Position numbers and translations under genes: made by a program. From DAISJD01 sp036821645 (lineage in GTDB: Bacteria > Pseudomonadota > Alphaproteobacteria > ATCC43930 > CGMCC-115725), in contig DAISJD010000127.1 in NCBI GenBank assembly GCA_036821645.1, positions 1 through 8,958 of the forward strand: 8,958 nucleotides of DNA. The letters are read 5' to 3'. This document shows, one piece after another, positions 1-5,889 of the stretch. Numbering within the stretch: the first letter of the stretch is position 1; the number at the start of each line of letters is the position of its first letter. The notes beneath the pieces were generated by a model, which searched no databases, was not told the origin of the DNA, and was given only the letters and a program-made list of their open reading frames with translations.

Positions 1-1315
1 GGGGGGGAACCCCCGGTTCCGCACTCGCCAATTGGCCGTAATAGGTCGTAAAATGGCGCGATGCCTTGGTGTACCAGCTGACGGCTTGGTCGCGATTGCC
101 CAGCGCTTCATAGGTTCGGCCCAGCCAATAACCGCCGCGCGCCTGGGTCAGCGGCAGTTTTGCGACCGATTCAAGCCGGGTGAAATGGGCGAGCGCCTTC
201 GCCGGTTCCTTCAGAAACCGCAAGGCAAGCCAACCGGCCAGAAATTCGGCATCGGTGACGAGGGACGGGTCTTTCAGTTGATGATTGGCGACGATCCGAT
301 AGGCGCGCGCCGGATCGTTTTGCAAGAGCTTGCGCACCAAGATCTGACGATCCGGCCACCAGATTTCCGGGCGCCCCAGATTATTGGTCCGTTCCAGGAT
401 CTGAACGGCCTCATTCTCCATATCGTGTTTGCGATACCAACGCATGCGTTCATAGGCGAGGCCCGGATCGTCGCGCACGCTCGTGGGCACCCGATCGAGG
501 GCGGCGTCGGGCGTCTTCACCCCCGCATTCAGCTTGAGACGCGCTTCGGCCAGCGCCTTCCAGTCGGCGGGGACGAGATCGTACATCCGCTGCGCATCCT
601 CGGCCTTCGCCTCCCAGACGAGGCGGTCGAGCCGACTGAGATGATCCTCGGGGCGGATGATCCCGTCATAGCGCGCAAGGATGGTGCGTTCGTCGCCGCC
701 GCCGAAATCGTCGTTGATCCAGACGTCGCGAACGGCGCGTGCGGCCTCGTCCGCGCGCCCCGCCGTGACGAGCAGATCGGCTGCGCGCAGTTTCGCGAGC
801 GGGGTGACGGGTTTATGCCCCTCGAACCAGGGGCGCAGGATCTCGTCGCTGACTGTGGTGATCGAGGCTTCGGCCCGCACCTTCAAGGTGCCCTGCTGCG
901 GCCAGTCGGGATTGGCGGTGATGAAGGCGGCCTCTTCGGTGAAATCATGGCCGCCGCCCGGACGCACGAGATCCATCCAACGGATGATCCGGGCGGCCAG
1001 GGGGTCCTTGATCGATTCCGCCAGATTTTGGGCGCGGCTCCAGGATCCCGATTCCGTCAGGCGTACGGCCTCGCGAAAGGTTTGCAGATCTTGGGGGCCA
1101 AGCGGCGGGGCGACGCCTGCAATCTGGGTGAGGGCTGGGGATGGTTTGGCGACCTTGGCGACGATAGGCGGGGCGGCCGCCTTGGTCGCCGTCGTCTTTG
1201 TGGCGGATTTGGCCGGGGCCTTGCGATCGGTATGATCGGCGGCATCGGCTGCTTGTGCGGCCATGAGGAAGGCGAGGAGGGCCGCCGCCCCCGTCCTAGT
1301 GCGATTGCCGGTCAC
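1..1315 (-). CDS. Soluble lytic murein transglycosylase, N-terminal part (gene runs off the left edge)
   Basis: Reading the minus strand from a GTG at 1315 gives 438 open codons with no stop before the window edge. Residues 1-25 form a signal peptide (Arg-rich start, then Ala/Leu core, likely cut near AQAADA), so the product acts in the periplasm. Residues 27-60 are an Ala/Lys/Pro/Thr-rich linker. From about residue 75 onward the protein is helical repeats rich in Trp, Arg and Ala, including GGYWLGRTYEALG and, at the cut end, TTYYGQLAS, which is typical of the superhelical U/L domain of Slt70-like enzymes just before the catalytic SLT domain. The family cleaves the glycan between MurNAc and GlcNAc, forming 1,6-anhydroMurNAc. 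The catalytic Glu domain is outside the window, so activity cannot be judged. A GGGGGG run about 6 nt upstream supports the GTG start; the ATG at 1264 would remove the signal peptide, and another in-frame GTG lies about 24 nt upstream. It is divergent from dapA. Confidence 0.88.
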   Translation of the reverse strand, partial: MTGNRTRTGAAALLAFLMAAQAADAADHTDRKAPAKSATKTTATKAAAPPIVAKVAKPSPALTQIAGVAPPLGPQDLQTFREAVRLTESGSWSRAQNLAESIKDPLAARIIRWMDLVRPGGGHDFTEEAAFITANPDWPQQGTLKVRAEASITTVSDEILRPWFEGHKPVTPLAKLRAADLLVTAGRADEAARAVRDVWINDDFGGGDERTILARYDGIIRPEDHLSRLDRLVWEAKAEDAQRMYDLVPADWKALAEARLKLNAGVKTPDAALDRVPTSVRDDPGLAYERMRWYRKHDMENEAVQILERTNNLGRPEIWWPDRQILVRKLLQNDPARAYRIVANHQLKDPSLVTDAEFLAGWLALRFLKEPAKALAHFTRLESVAKLPLTQARGGYWLGRTYEALGNRDQAVSWYTKASRHFTTYYGQLASAEPGVPP

Positions 1316-1622
1316 CGCGAAACCCCCCGATATTCGCACGACGGGGACCCAGGGGTCCGATCGGCCTTTGTGTCATGCGTCTTGTCCCGGATCACGATCA
1401 TCTTGAAACACCCCGCAAAATCGCGGCTAATGTACCCGCCTGCGCGGTCGTCAACAAGCGGCGTGCAGCGCAACCCACCCTTTTACCTGATTTCTGCACT
1501 GGCGCTTGTCTGCGGGCAGTGGTTTATTGAGAAATACCGTGGCCGCCGCAAGGTTGGTGCCGTGCGCCCCGATGCCTATCCCTTCTCGCTCGTTCCCGTC
1601 TTTATCCGAGGAAACAGGTCCG
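1316..1622. other. Intergenic control region between the transglycosylase and dapA
   Basis: These 307 bases separate two divergent genes and must hold promoters for both. The left half is GC-rich. A TTGACG on the minus strand (1454-1449) could be a -35 for the transglycosylase, but no convincing -10 sits at 16-18 nt from it. The dapA side has a more AT-rich patch around 1480-1545. A GAGG at 1608-1611, 11 nt before the dapA ATG, is the likely ribosome binding site. I see no RNA gene, repeat or credible small gene here. Confidence 0.5.
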
Positions 1623-2504
1623 ATGTCGTTTCATGGTTCCTTTACCGCCCTTGTCACTCCCTTTAAGGACGGGACCCTTGATCTCAAGGCCTTTCAAGAT
1701 TTCGTGGCTTGGCAGATCGATGAAGGCTCTCATGGCGTGGTTCCTTGCGGGACGACGGGCGAGTCGCCGACGCTCAGTCACGAAGAACATCGCCGCGTGG
1801 TCGAGGCCTGTATCGAGGTTGCCAGGGGACGGGTCCCGGTGATGGCCGGAACCGGATCGAATTCGACCGAAGAGGCGATTGCCCTCACCCGTCATGCCGA
1901 GGCCGCCGGGGCCGATGCGGCCCTGGTCGTTTGTCCTTATTACAATCGTCCGACCCAAGAGGGGCTTTATCGGCATTATCGCGCCATTCATGATGCGAGC
2001 GACTTGCCGATCTTCATCTATAACGTCCCTTCGCGCAGCAGTGTCGATATGAGCGTCGATACGATGCGCCGATTGGCCGAATTGCCCCGGATCCGGGGCG
2101 TCAAGGACGCGACGGCCGATCTCGCCCGGCCTCTGCGCACCCGGGTTGCGGCTGGATCCGATTTCATCCAATTTTCCGGCGAAGATATTACCGCCGTGCC
2201 GTTCCTGGCTCAGGGCGGCCATGGCTGTATTTCTGTTACCTCGAACGTGGCCCCGCGTCTTGCGGCGGCGATGCAGGATGCGTGGCGGGCCCGCGATCTT
2301 GCAACGGTCGATGCGTTGAACCTGCGCCTTGCGCCGTTGAGCGACGCGCTCTTCGTCGAAACCAACCCGGTCCCGGTGAAATGGGCCTTGCACCGCATGG
2401 GGCGGATGTCCGCCGATGTCCGCTTGCCCCTTGCCCCCTTGTCGTCGTCGGCACAGAGCCGGGTGGAGCGGGCCCTGGCGGATGCCGGGATTCTCGAAAA
2501 CTAG
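1623..2504 (+). CDS. dapA: 4-hydroxy-tetrahydrodipicolinate synthase (DapA)
   Basis: A 293-residue protein, normal length for DapA, a cytoplasmic class I aldolase that condenses pyruvate with aspartate semialdehyde in the diaminopimelate/lysine pathway. It aligns without gaps to the standard numbering at all key sites: GTTGES at 43-48 with Thr44 and Thr45, Tyr107 in CPYYNRP, Tyr133 and Arg138 in IYNVPSR, and the Schiff-base Lys161 in GVKDAT. The C-terminal part has the expected NPVPVKWALHRMG segment at 248-260. The reading frame is open upstream to 1506, but the family begins at MSFHGSFTALVTPF, so the ATG at 1623 is chosen; GAGG lies 11 nt before it. It is the first gene of a same-strand run with smpB 13 nt downstream and diverges from a peptidoglycan lytic enzyme, so both flanking genes concern the cell wall. 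No damaged site is seen. Confidence 0.97.
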   Translation: MSFHGSFTALVTPFKDGTLDLKAFQDFVAWQIDEGSHGVVPCGTTGESPTLSHEEHRRVVEACIEVARGRVPVMAGTGSNSTEEAIALTRHAEAAGADAALVVCPYYNRPTQEGLYRHYRAIHDASDLPIFIYNVPSRSSVDMSVDTMRRLAELPRIRGVKDATADLARPLRTRVAAGSDFIQFSGEDITAVPFLAQGGHGCISVTSNVAPRLAAAMQDAWRARDLATVDALNLRLAPLSDALFVETNPVPVKWALHRMGRMSADVRLPLAPLSSSAQSRVERALADAGILEN

Positions 2505-2517
2505 GCTGATCCAAAGC

Positions 2518-3000
2518 ATGGCGTTGCGACCGACCGATAAATTCGTCTCACAAAACCGCAAGGCGCGGCATGATTACTTCATCGATGAGGTGATCGAAGC
2601 GGGCATCGTCTTGTTCGGGACCGAGGTGAAATCCCTGCGCCTTGGTCAGGCTTCGATTGCCGAGGCCTATGCCCGGGAAGAAAATGGGGAATTATGGTTG
2701 ATCAATTGCTTCGTCCCGGAATATGGGATGGCCAGCGACAAGATGAACCATGAACCGCGCCGACCGCGCAAATTGTTGCTTCATACCAAGGAAATCAACA
2801 AGTTGATGGGGTTATGCAAGCGTGAGGGCGTTGCCCTCATCCCCTTGTCGATTTACTTCAACAACCGGGGGCGGGCCAAGATCGAAATCGGCCTTGCCCG
2901 CGGCAAGCGCAAGGCCGACAAACGCGAAGCGGAAAAAGAACGCGATTGGCAGCGCGACAAGGCGCGCCTGCTGCGCACCCGCAACAGTACGCTTGATTGA
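2518..3000 (+). CDS. smpB: SsrA-binding protein SmpB
   Basis: A 160-residue basic protein that binds tmRNA (SsrA) and brings it to stalled ribosomes in trans-translation. Family signatures are intact: an N-terminal QNRKARHDYFI segment (12-22), GTEVKSLRLG (34-43), the NHEPRRPRKLLLH core (77-89), the GRAKIEIGLARGKR strand-loop (117-130), and a Lys/Arg-rich C-terminal tail with DKREAEKERDWQRDKARLLR that folds into the ribosomal A-site helix. The ATG at 2518 fits the family N-terminus (MALRPTDKFV); the frame is open further upstream, but that stretch lies inside dapA. It begins 13 nt after the dapA stop with only a weak AGG before it, so translation may be partly coupled to dapA. The dapA-smpB pairing is familiar in alphaproteobacteria. 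Confidence 0.97.
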   Translation: MALRPTDKFVSQNRKARHDYFIDEVIEAGIVLFGTEVKSLRLGQASIAEAYAREENGELWLINCFVPEYGMASDKMNHEPRRPRKLLLHTKEINKLMGLCKREGVALIPLSIYFNNRGRAKIEIGLARGKRKADKREAEKERDWQRDKARLLRTRNSTLD

Positions 3001-3008
3001 GGATCGCC

Positions 3009-3497
3009 ATGTTTCAGGAAAAACCGTCCCTGGCCGCCAATGTCGCCGAACGCTATCAGGAATTGTCCGAGGCGTTCCAGGGACTTTTGGCAGGCGAACG
3101 GGACCCGATCGCGAATATGGCGAACATGGCCGCCCTCCTGTTCAATAGCCTCGATGGGTTGAATTGGGCCGGTTTCTATCGCCGGGTCGATGATGGTTTG
3201 GTTTTGGGGCCGTTTCAGGGAAAACCCGCCTGCGTGCGTATCGCCGTCGGCCGGGGCGTGTGCGGCACGGCGGTTGCTGAAAAACAAACCATCCTGGTGC
3301 CGGATGTGCATGAATTTCCGGGCCATATTGCCTGCGATGCGGCATCGCGTTCGGAACTGGTCGTCCCGATGATCCGTGCGGGGCATGTGATCGGTGTGTT
3401 GGATCTCGACAGTCCCCATAAAGATCGCTTTTGTGCCGATGACGCTCTTGGGTGCGAACGGCTCGTTTCCTTGTTGGTTGCGGGCAGCGATTTTTAG
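3009..3497 (+). CDS. msrC: Free methionine-(R)-sulfoxide reductase, GAF-domain (fRMsr / MsrC)
   Basis: A 162-residue single GAF domain. It has all fRMsr hallmarks: LVLGPFQGKPAC (65-75), GRGVCGTAVA (81-90), DVHEFPGHIACDA (99-111) and SRSELVVPM (113-121). The three cysteines at 75, 85 and 109 keep the spacing (10 and 24 residues) of the E. coli YebR/MsrC catalytic and resolving cysteines, so this is an enzyme rather than a signalling GAF domain. The family reduces free, not protein-bound, methionine-(R)-sulfoxide in the cytoplasm using thioredoxin. The ATG at 3009 has a good GAGGA at 2999-3003 that overlaps the smpB stop codon; the gap is 8 nt, so smpB and this gene are very probably co-transcribed. 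A TTG at 2997 in the same frame is a weaker alternative. An extra Cys at 142 and another at 149 are not part of the signature. Confidence 0.93.
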   Translation: MFQEKPSLAANVAERYQELSEAFQGLLAGERDPIANMANMAALLFNSLDGLNWAGFYRRVDDGLVLGPFQGKPACVRIAVGRGVCGTAVAEKQTILVPDVHEFPGHIACDAASRSELVVPMIRAGHVIGVLDLDSPHKDRFCADDALGCERLVSLLVAGSDF

Positions 3498-3518
3498 CGC
3501 AGTGCGCTCACGAGATCC

Positions 3519-3570
3519 CGGGGGGTGCAAGATGCCCGACAGGGGGCAATCCGGCACCCCCCCCGTCGGG
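3519..3570. terminator. G/C-run hairpin region between convergent genes
   Basis: After msrC, GGGGGGTGC (3520-3528) can pair with GCACCCCCC (3554-3562), with an inner stem TGCCC/GGGCA (3533-3537 with 3544-3548). An alternative stem, CCCGAC (3535-3540) with GTCGGG (3565-3570), competes with it. There is no T-run on either side, so this is not a standard intrinsic terminator. Its place between two convergent genes makes a stop or stabilising structure for both transcripts plausible. Confidence 0.5.
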
Positions 3571-3579
3571 AAGGGGCGA

Positions 3580-4125
3580 TCAACTGGCTTTGTTGGCGGC
3601 CTCAAGGCGTTGGCGGGCGAAGGTTTGCCTGCGTTCGCGGCTATTCATCATGCGGACGGGGGCCACGATCTGATGATCCGGCGAAGCTGCTGCCTGCTCT
3701 TCGCTTGCATCGGCCATGGTGCGTACAAGCTCCAACAGGCAGCGTTGCTGCTGCGGCGAGGTAATCCGGTAAAAATCGCGAATGAGATCGAGGGTCATGC
3801 GATTATTGAGCACGGATTCCGCGGGACCGTCGCCCGCAATGTTTTCGTCTTGGGAAATCGGTAAGTCGCGGCTGATATCGTCGAAGAAATACGAGATCGG
3901 CGACATGAGTATATGGGCAAGATCGAAGAGGCGGCTGGCACTGACCCGGTTGGCGCCACTCTCGTATTTCTGGAGTTGCTGAAAACTGACGCCGAGATGG
4001 GCGGCAACGACTTCTTGGCTTTTGCCCAGAAGAATGCGGCGCATCCGAATGCGATTGCCGACATGGACATCGACCGGGTCAGGTTCGCCGCGTTGCCGCC
4101 AGACGGGTTCTGCTGCTTCTGTCAT
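3580..4125 (-). CDS. XRE-family helix-turn-helix transcriptional regulator
   Basis: A 181-residue protein with one Cro/C1-type HTH at about residues 20-75: VHVGNRIRMRRILLGKSQ, then LGVSFQQLQKYESGANR with the recognition helix, then SASRLFDLAHILMSPISYFFDD. This is the common alphaproteobacterial short XRE type whose HTH ends in a 'SYFFDD' motif. Residues 84-181 are a mostly polar tail with no recognised ligand-binding domain; a helical patch at 110-140 (DLIRDFYRITSPQQQRCLLELVR pattern) could mediate dimer contacts. The ATG at 4125 is preceded by AGGTGGAG with 9 nt spacing; a GTG at 4140 falls inside that ribosome site and is unlikely. It is convergent with the dapA run and its promoter lies in the AT-rich block, where three AGTGYTTT motifs suggest self-control. 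Targets are unknown; the cytochrome gene on the far side of the block is a candidate. Confidence 0.9.
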   Translation of the reverse strand: MTEAAEPVWRQRGEPDPVDVHVGNRIRMRRILLGKSQEVVAAHLGVSFQQLQKYESGANRVSASRLFDLAHILMSPISYFFDDISRDLPISQDENIAGDGPAESVLNNRMTLDLIRDFYRITSPQQQRCLLELVRTMADASEEQAAASPDHQIVAPVRMMNSRERRQTFARQRLEAANKAS

Positions 4126-4154
4126 GATGGGGTGCTCCACCTTTTCTGAAAAAG

Positions 4155-4205
4155 AGTGCTTTTTATTGAAATTGGGAAGTGCTTTATCAAATATGAGAAA
4201 ACACT
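4155..4205. repeat. Three AGTGYTTT motifs, candidate operators of the XRE regulator
   Basis: AGTGCTTT occurs at 4155-4162 and 4178-4185 as a direct repeat exactly 23 bp apart, and its inverted form AAAACACT (AGTGTTTT on the minus strand) is at 4198-4205. The first copy touches the proposed -10, the second the proposed -35, and the third lies just upstream. This arrangement fits repression by the gene product itself. The motif and its spacing are seen directly; binding is inference. Confidence 0.5.
4162..4190 (-). promoter_or_regulatory. Putative sigma-70 promoter of the XRE regulator
   Basis: On the minus strand TTGATA (4190-4185) and AATAAA (4167-4162) are 17 nt apart, close to -35/-10 consensus. 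Transcription would start near 4155, leaving a leader of about 30 nt with the AGGTGGAG ribosome site. In such AT-rich sequence a chance match is possible. Confidence 0.5.
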
Positions 4206-4642
4206 TCTGTTATTGAGATGCCGATGACTCACAAAAATCATTTGATGCGTTTCTTATTAAAAACAGGTTGAGATTAAAACCATCATTCTTGCATCAGACA
4301 GTAGTATTTTTTAGTTGTAAAAAAATTAATTTATTATTCACTATATTTAATTAAAGTTAACGCATTTATAATAATCATACATAAAGGTTCAATTTTATGT
4401 TCTTAAATGAAAAAATACTAAATACAAAAATAATTTAATGAATATGATTATATTTTTTAAATTTCATTATAAATTTATTTGTATTTTTATTGAATTTAAT
4501 TTTTGATATTTCAATAAATAATATTATTGTATTTTTTTAAAAAGATAAATAATAAAAACATTTATAATATGCTGCCGCGCGGCGCGCTTCAAATTGTCAT
4601 TCCGAGGGGGATTGAATGATTCTGTTTAGTTGCGACTTTCTC

Positions 4643-4651
4643 TGGTATAAA
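4643..4651 (+). promoter_or_regulatory. Extended -10 promoter of the cytochrome c gene
   Basis: TGGTATAAA is a full extended -10 element (TGn followed by TATAAA), 38 nt before the ATG at 4690. No good -35 lies 16-18 nt upstream (TGTTTA is the closest at 4623), which is expected for extended -10 promoters. A 6-bp inverted repeat TCATTC/GAATGA (4597-4602 and 4614-4619) lies just upstream and could bind an activator. Confidence 0.5.
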
Positions 4652-4689
4652 CCTTCGCTCTTGGTGTGGGCTCAGCGGGGGAGAGCGCA

Positions 4690-5151
4690 ATGCGCAGGGT
4701 TTGGTTGATGTCGATGATGGCGGCGGTGACGTTCTTGGCCGTGGGCACCGTCTTTGCAGCAGACACGCCGCGTCAAATCGTGCAGCGTCAGGACATGATG
4801 AAGCAAATGGGTCCTCGCCTGCGCGCCCTGAAATTGTTTGGAATGGGCGAAGGTTTGCCGAAAGGGGCCGAGACGGCGGCGAAGGAATTGTTCGATTACG
4901 CCCGCGTGATGCCCGATCTTTTCATTGCAGGATCGGGTCAGGCGGATTTTCCGACCAAGACGGGGGCAACCGATAAGGTGTTCAGCGATGCGGCAGGGTT
5001 TAAGGCCCAGATCGAGTCGTTTAAAACCAACAGTGAAAAAATGATGCAACTCGTTGCCGGTAACGACCGGGCTGGCGTGTTGGCGCAATTGGATAAAATC
5101 GGTACCGACAATTGCATCGGCTGCCACAATGGGTTCCGGGGTCGGTACTGA
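4690..5151 (+). CDS. Periplasmic class II cytochrome c (cytochrome c556-like)
   Basis: A 153-residue precursor. Residues 1-23 are a signal peptide cut at VFA/AD. The C-terminal heme site CIGCH at 142-146, followed by NGFRGRY, marks the cytochrome c'/c556 four-helix-bundle family, whose usual mature length (about 130) it matches. Near the mature N-terminus, RQDMMKQMG (33-41) places Met37 where cytochromes c' have a non-ligating Leu or Phe and c556 proteins have the sixth heme ligand. A low-spin, electron-transfer c556 is therefore more likely than a gas-binding cytochrome c'. The ATG at 4690 follows GGGGGAGAG by a few bases; a GTG at 4666 is a poorer start. The gene stands alone with its own promoter and shares a hairpin terminator with the convergent GlcG/HbpS-like gene, another probable heme protein. 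Its redox partner is unknown. Confidence 0.92.
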   Translation: MRRVWLMSMMAAVTFLAVGTVFAADTPRQIVQRQDMMKQMGPRLRALKLFGMGEGLPKGAETAAKELFDYARVMPDLFIAGSGQADFPTKTGATDKVFSDAAGFKAQIESFKTNSEKMMQLVAGNDRAGVLAQLDKIGTDNCIGCHNGFRGRY

Positions 5152-5166
5152 TCTTGGTTTCAGGCG

Positions 5167-5198
5167 GCCTGGGCGATCCCTGGTAAAATCGCCCAGGC
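5167..5198. terminator. Bidirectional hairpin terminator
   Basis: GCCTGGGCGAT (5167-5177) and ATCGCCCAGGC (5188-5198) form a perfect 11-bp stem with a 10-nt loop, midway between the stops of two convergent genes (5151 and 5215). No long T-run follows on either strand, but position and strength make a shared terminator the best reading. Confidence 0.75.
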
Positions 5199-5214
5199 AC
5201 TTGTGCTTGGCCGG

Positions 5215-5715
5215 TTATTTCAACTGATCGGCGACTTTATCCAGGGCGGCCTTAACACACGCCTCGTCTTTATCGGCCCCCGGTGCGCCGGAAACGCCGA
5301 TGCCCGCAATCACCTCGGTGCCGACCTTGATCGGCAGGCCGCCGCCGATGGCGATGACGTTCGGTAGGAATTGTGCCGCGACCCGGGCTTGGTTCGTTGC
5401 CAGTTGGGTGGCGTATTCACTGGTGGGCAGGCCGAATGTCCGCGCCGTATAGGCTTTGCGTCGGCTATTTTCCAGGGTATGGGGGCCACTGCCGTCGCCG
5501 CGATAGGCGACGATCGTCTCGCCGGACCGATCGACGACGGTGACGGATACTTTGAAACCGGCTTTGACACAGGAATCATAGGCCGTTTCCGCCATGTCGC
5601 GGGCAAGGGCGAGCGAGACGGTCTTTTGCGTGATCACACCGCCATCGGCGGCGAGTGCGGCAGTAGAAAACCCAAGGGCGGTGACGAGTGCTGCAAGCGA
5701 CCATTGTATCGCCAT
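5215..5715 (-). CDS. Secreted GlcG/HbpS-family (DUF336) heme-binding-like protein
   Basis: A 166-residue precursor. Residues 1-22 are a signal peptide cut at ALA/AD, so the mature protein of about 144 residues is exported. The family signature is clear: SVTVVDRSGETIVAYRGDG (57-75), HTLENSRRKAYTARTFGLPT (79-98), FLPNVIAIGGGLPIK (116-130), GIGVSGAPGADKDEACVKAAL (138-158). GlcG/HbpS proteins bind heme or act as small extracytoplasmic sensors; some are encoded with glycolate or alcohol oxidation genes, which are absent here. The ATG at 5715 has AAGGA with 8-nt spacing. An ATG at 5724 has AAGG too close, and a TTG at 5757 would put a long polar tail before the signal peptide. Cys49 and Cys153 could form a disulfide in the periplasm. 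Its terminator is shared with the convergent cytochrome gene. Heme binding is inferred from the family, not seen. Confidence 0.88.
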   Translation of the reverse strand: MAIQWSLAALVTALGFSTAALAADGGVITQKTVSLALARDMAETAYDSCVKAGFKVSVTVVDRSGETIVAYRGDGSGPHTLENSRRKAYTARTFGLPTSEYATQLATNQARVAAQFLPNVIAIGGGLPIKVGTEVIAGIGVSGAPGADKDEACVKAALDKVADQLK

Positions 5716-5788
5716 GAAAAACATCCTTATGGGGTGGAATGGCGTGTGATCCGCCAAAGACGAGACGCAACCCGGTGCGGATTAACCC

Positions 5789-5855
5789 GATCGAAGCCTA
5801 GCGCGCGAGACGATTTTATCATGATCCTGTGTGCGCGCCTAGATCGCGTTCGATC
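5789..5855. repeat. Long interrupted inverted repeat in the divergent region
   Basis: Left arm GATCGAA (5789-5795) and CTAGCGCGC (5798-5806) are mirrored by GCGCGCCTAG (5833-5842) and TTCGATC (5849-5855), with one extra C and a longer inner gap on the right side. The proposed minus-strand -10 lies in the 26-nt spacer. It could be an operator for a dimeric regulator or a cruciform. Confidence 0.45.
5813..5821 (-). promoter_or_regulatory. Extended -10 promoter of the GlcG/HbpS-like gene
   Basis: On the minus strand TGATAAAAT (5821-5813) is an extended -10 (TG, one base, TAAAAT, five of six to consensus). It would give a leader of about 90 nt. It is followed by CGTCTCGCGCGCT, a GC-rich stretch nearly repeated before the gene at 8684. 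Confidence 0.45.
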
Positions 5856-5889
5856 GATCTTTCGGGTGATATCTCTGCATCTACCGGCT

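Larger units (their letters stand above)
4126..4689. other. AT-rich intergenic block between the XRE regulator and cytochrome c
   Basis: This 564-base gap contains a sharp compositional island. Counting by eye, 4321-4560 has 26 G or C in 240 bases (about 11%), while 4141-4320 has about 30%; the flanking genes are around 60%. The block ends abruptly near 4570 at the perfect palindrome GCCGCGCGGC (4574-4583). Homopolymer A and T runs are common. No gene is convincing: the only starts give peptides of 13-22 residues made of Phe, Ile, Lys and Asn, as the composition dictates. No DnaA-box cluster, tRNA or mobile-element ends are seen. The left edge holds the regulator's promoter and motifs, the right edge the cytochrome promoter. 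Confidence 0.85.

Noticed and set aside
32..1666. Open frame of 544 codons on the plus strand across the transglycosylase region
   Set aside because: It is antisense to a gene with a signal peptide and recognisable Slt-type repeats, its product has no coherent domain, and it runs into the dapA start in another frame. High-GC codon bias on the opposite strand explains its length.
1602..2561. Minus-strand open frame of 319 codons over dapA
   Set aside because: It is the mirror of dapA, which has every catalytic residue in place; the antisense product is Arg/Gly-rich with no family resemblance.
3009..3497. GAF protein as a signalling or phytochrome-like sensor
   Set aside because: The three cysteines and the LGPFQG and FPGHIACDA motifs match the free methionine-(R)-sulfoxide reductase family specifically, and there is no output domain.
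4141..4570. AT-rich block as a replication origin
   Set aside because: No clustered DnaA boxes, no dnaA, dnaN, repA or parAB neighbours, and no iteron-like array; AT richness alone is not enough.
4141..4600. AT-rich block as an insertion sequence or prophage remnant
   Set aside because: No transposase or integrase fragment, no terminal inverted repeats and no target-site duplication could be found at its edges.
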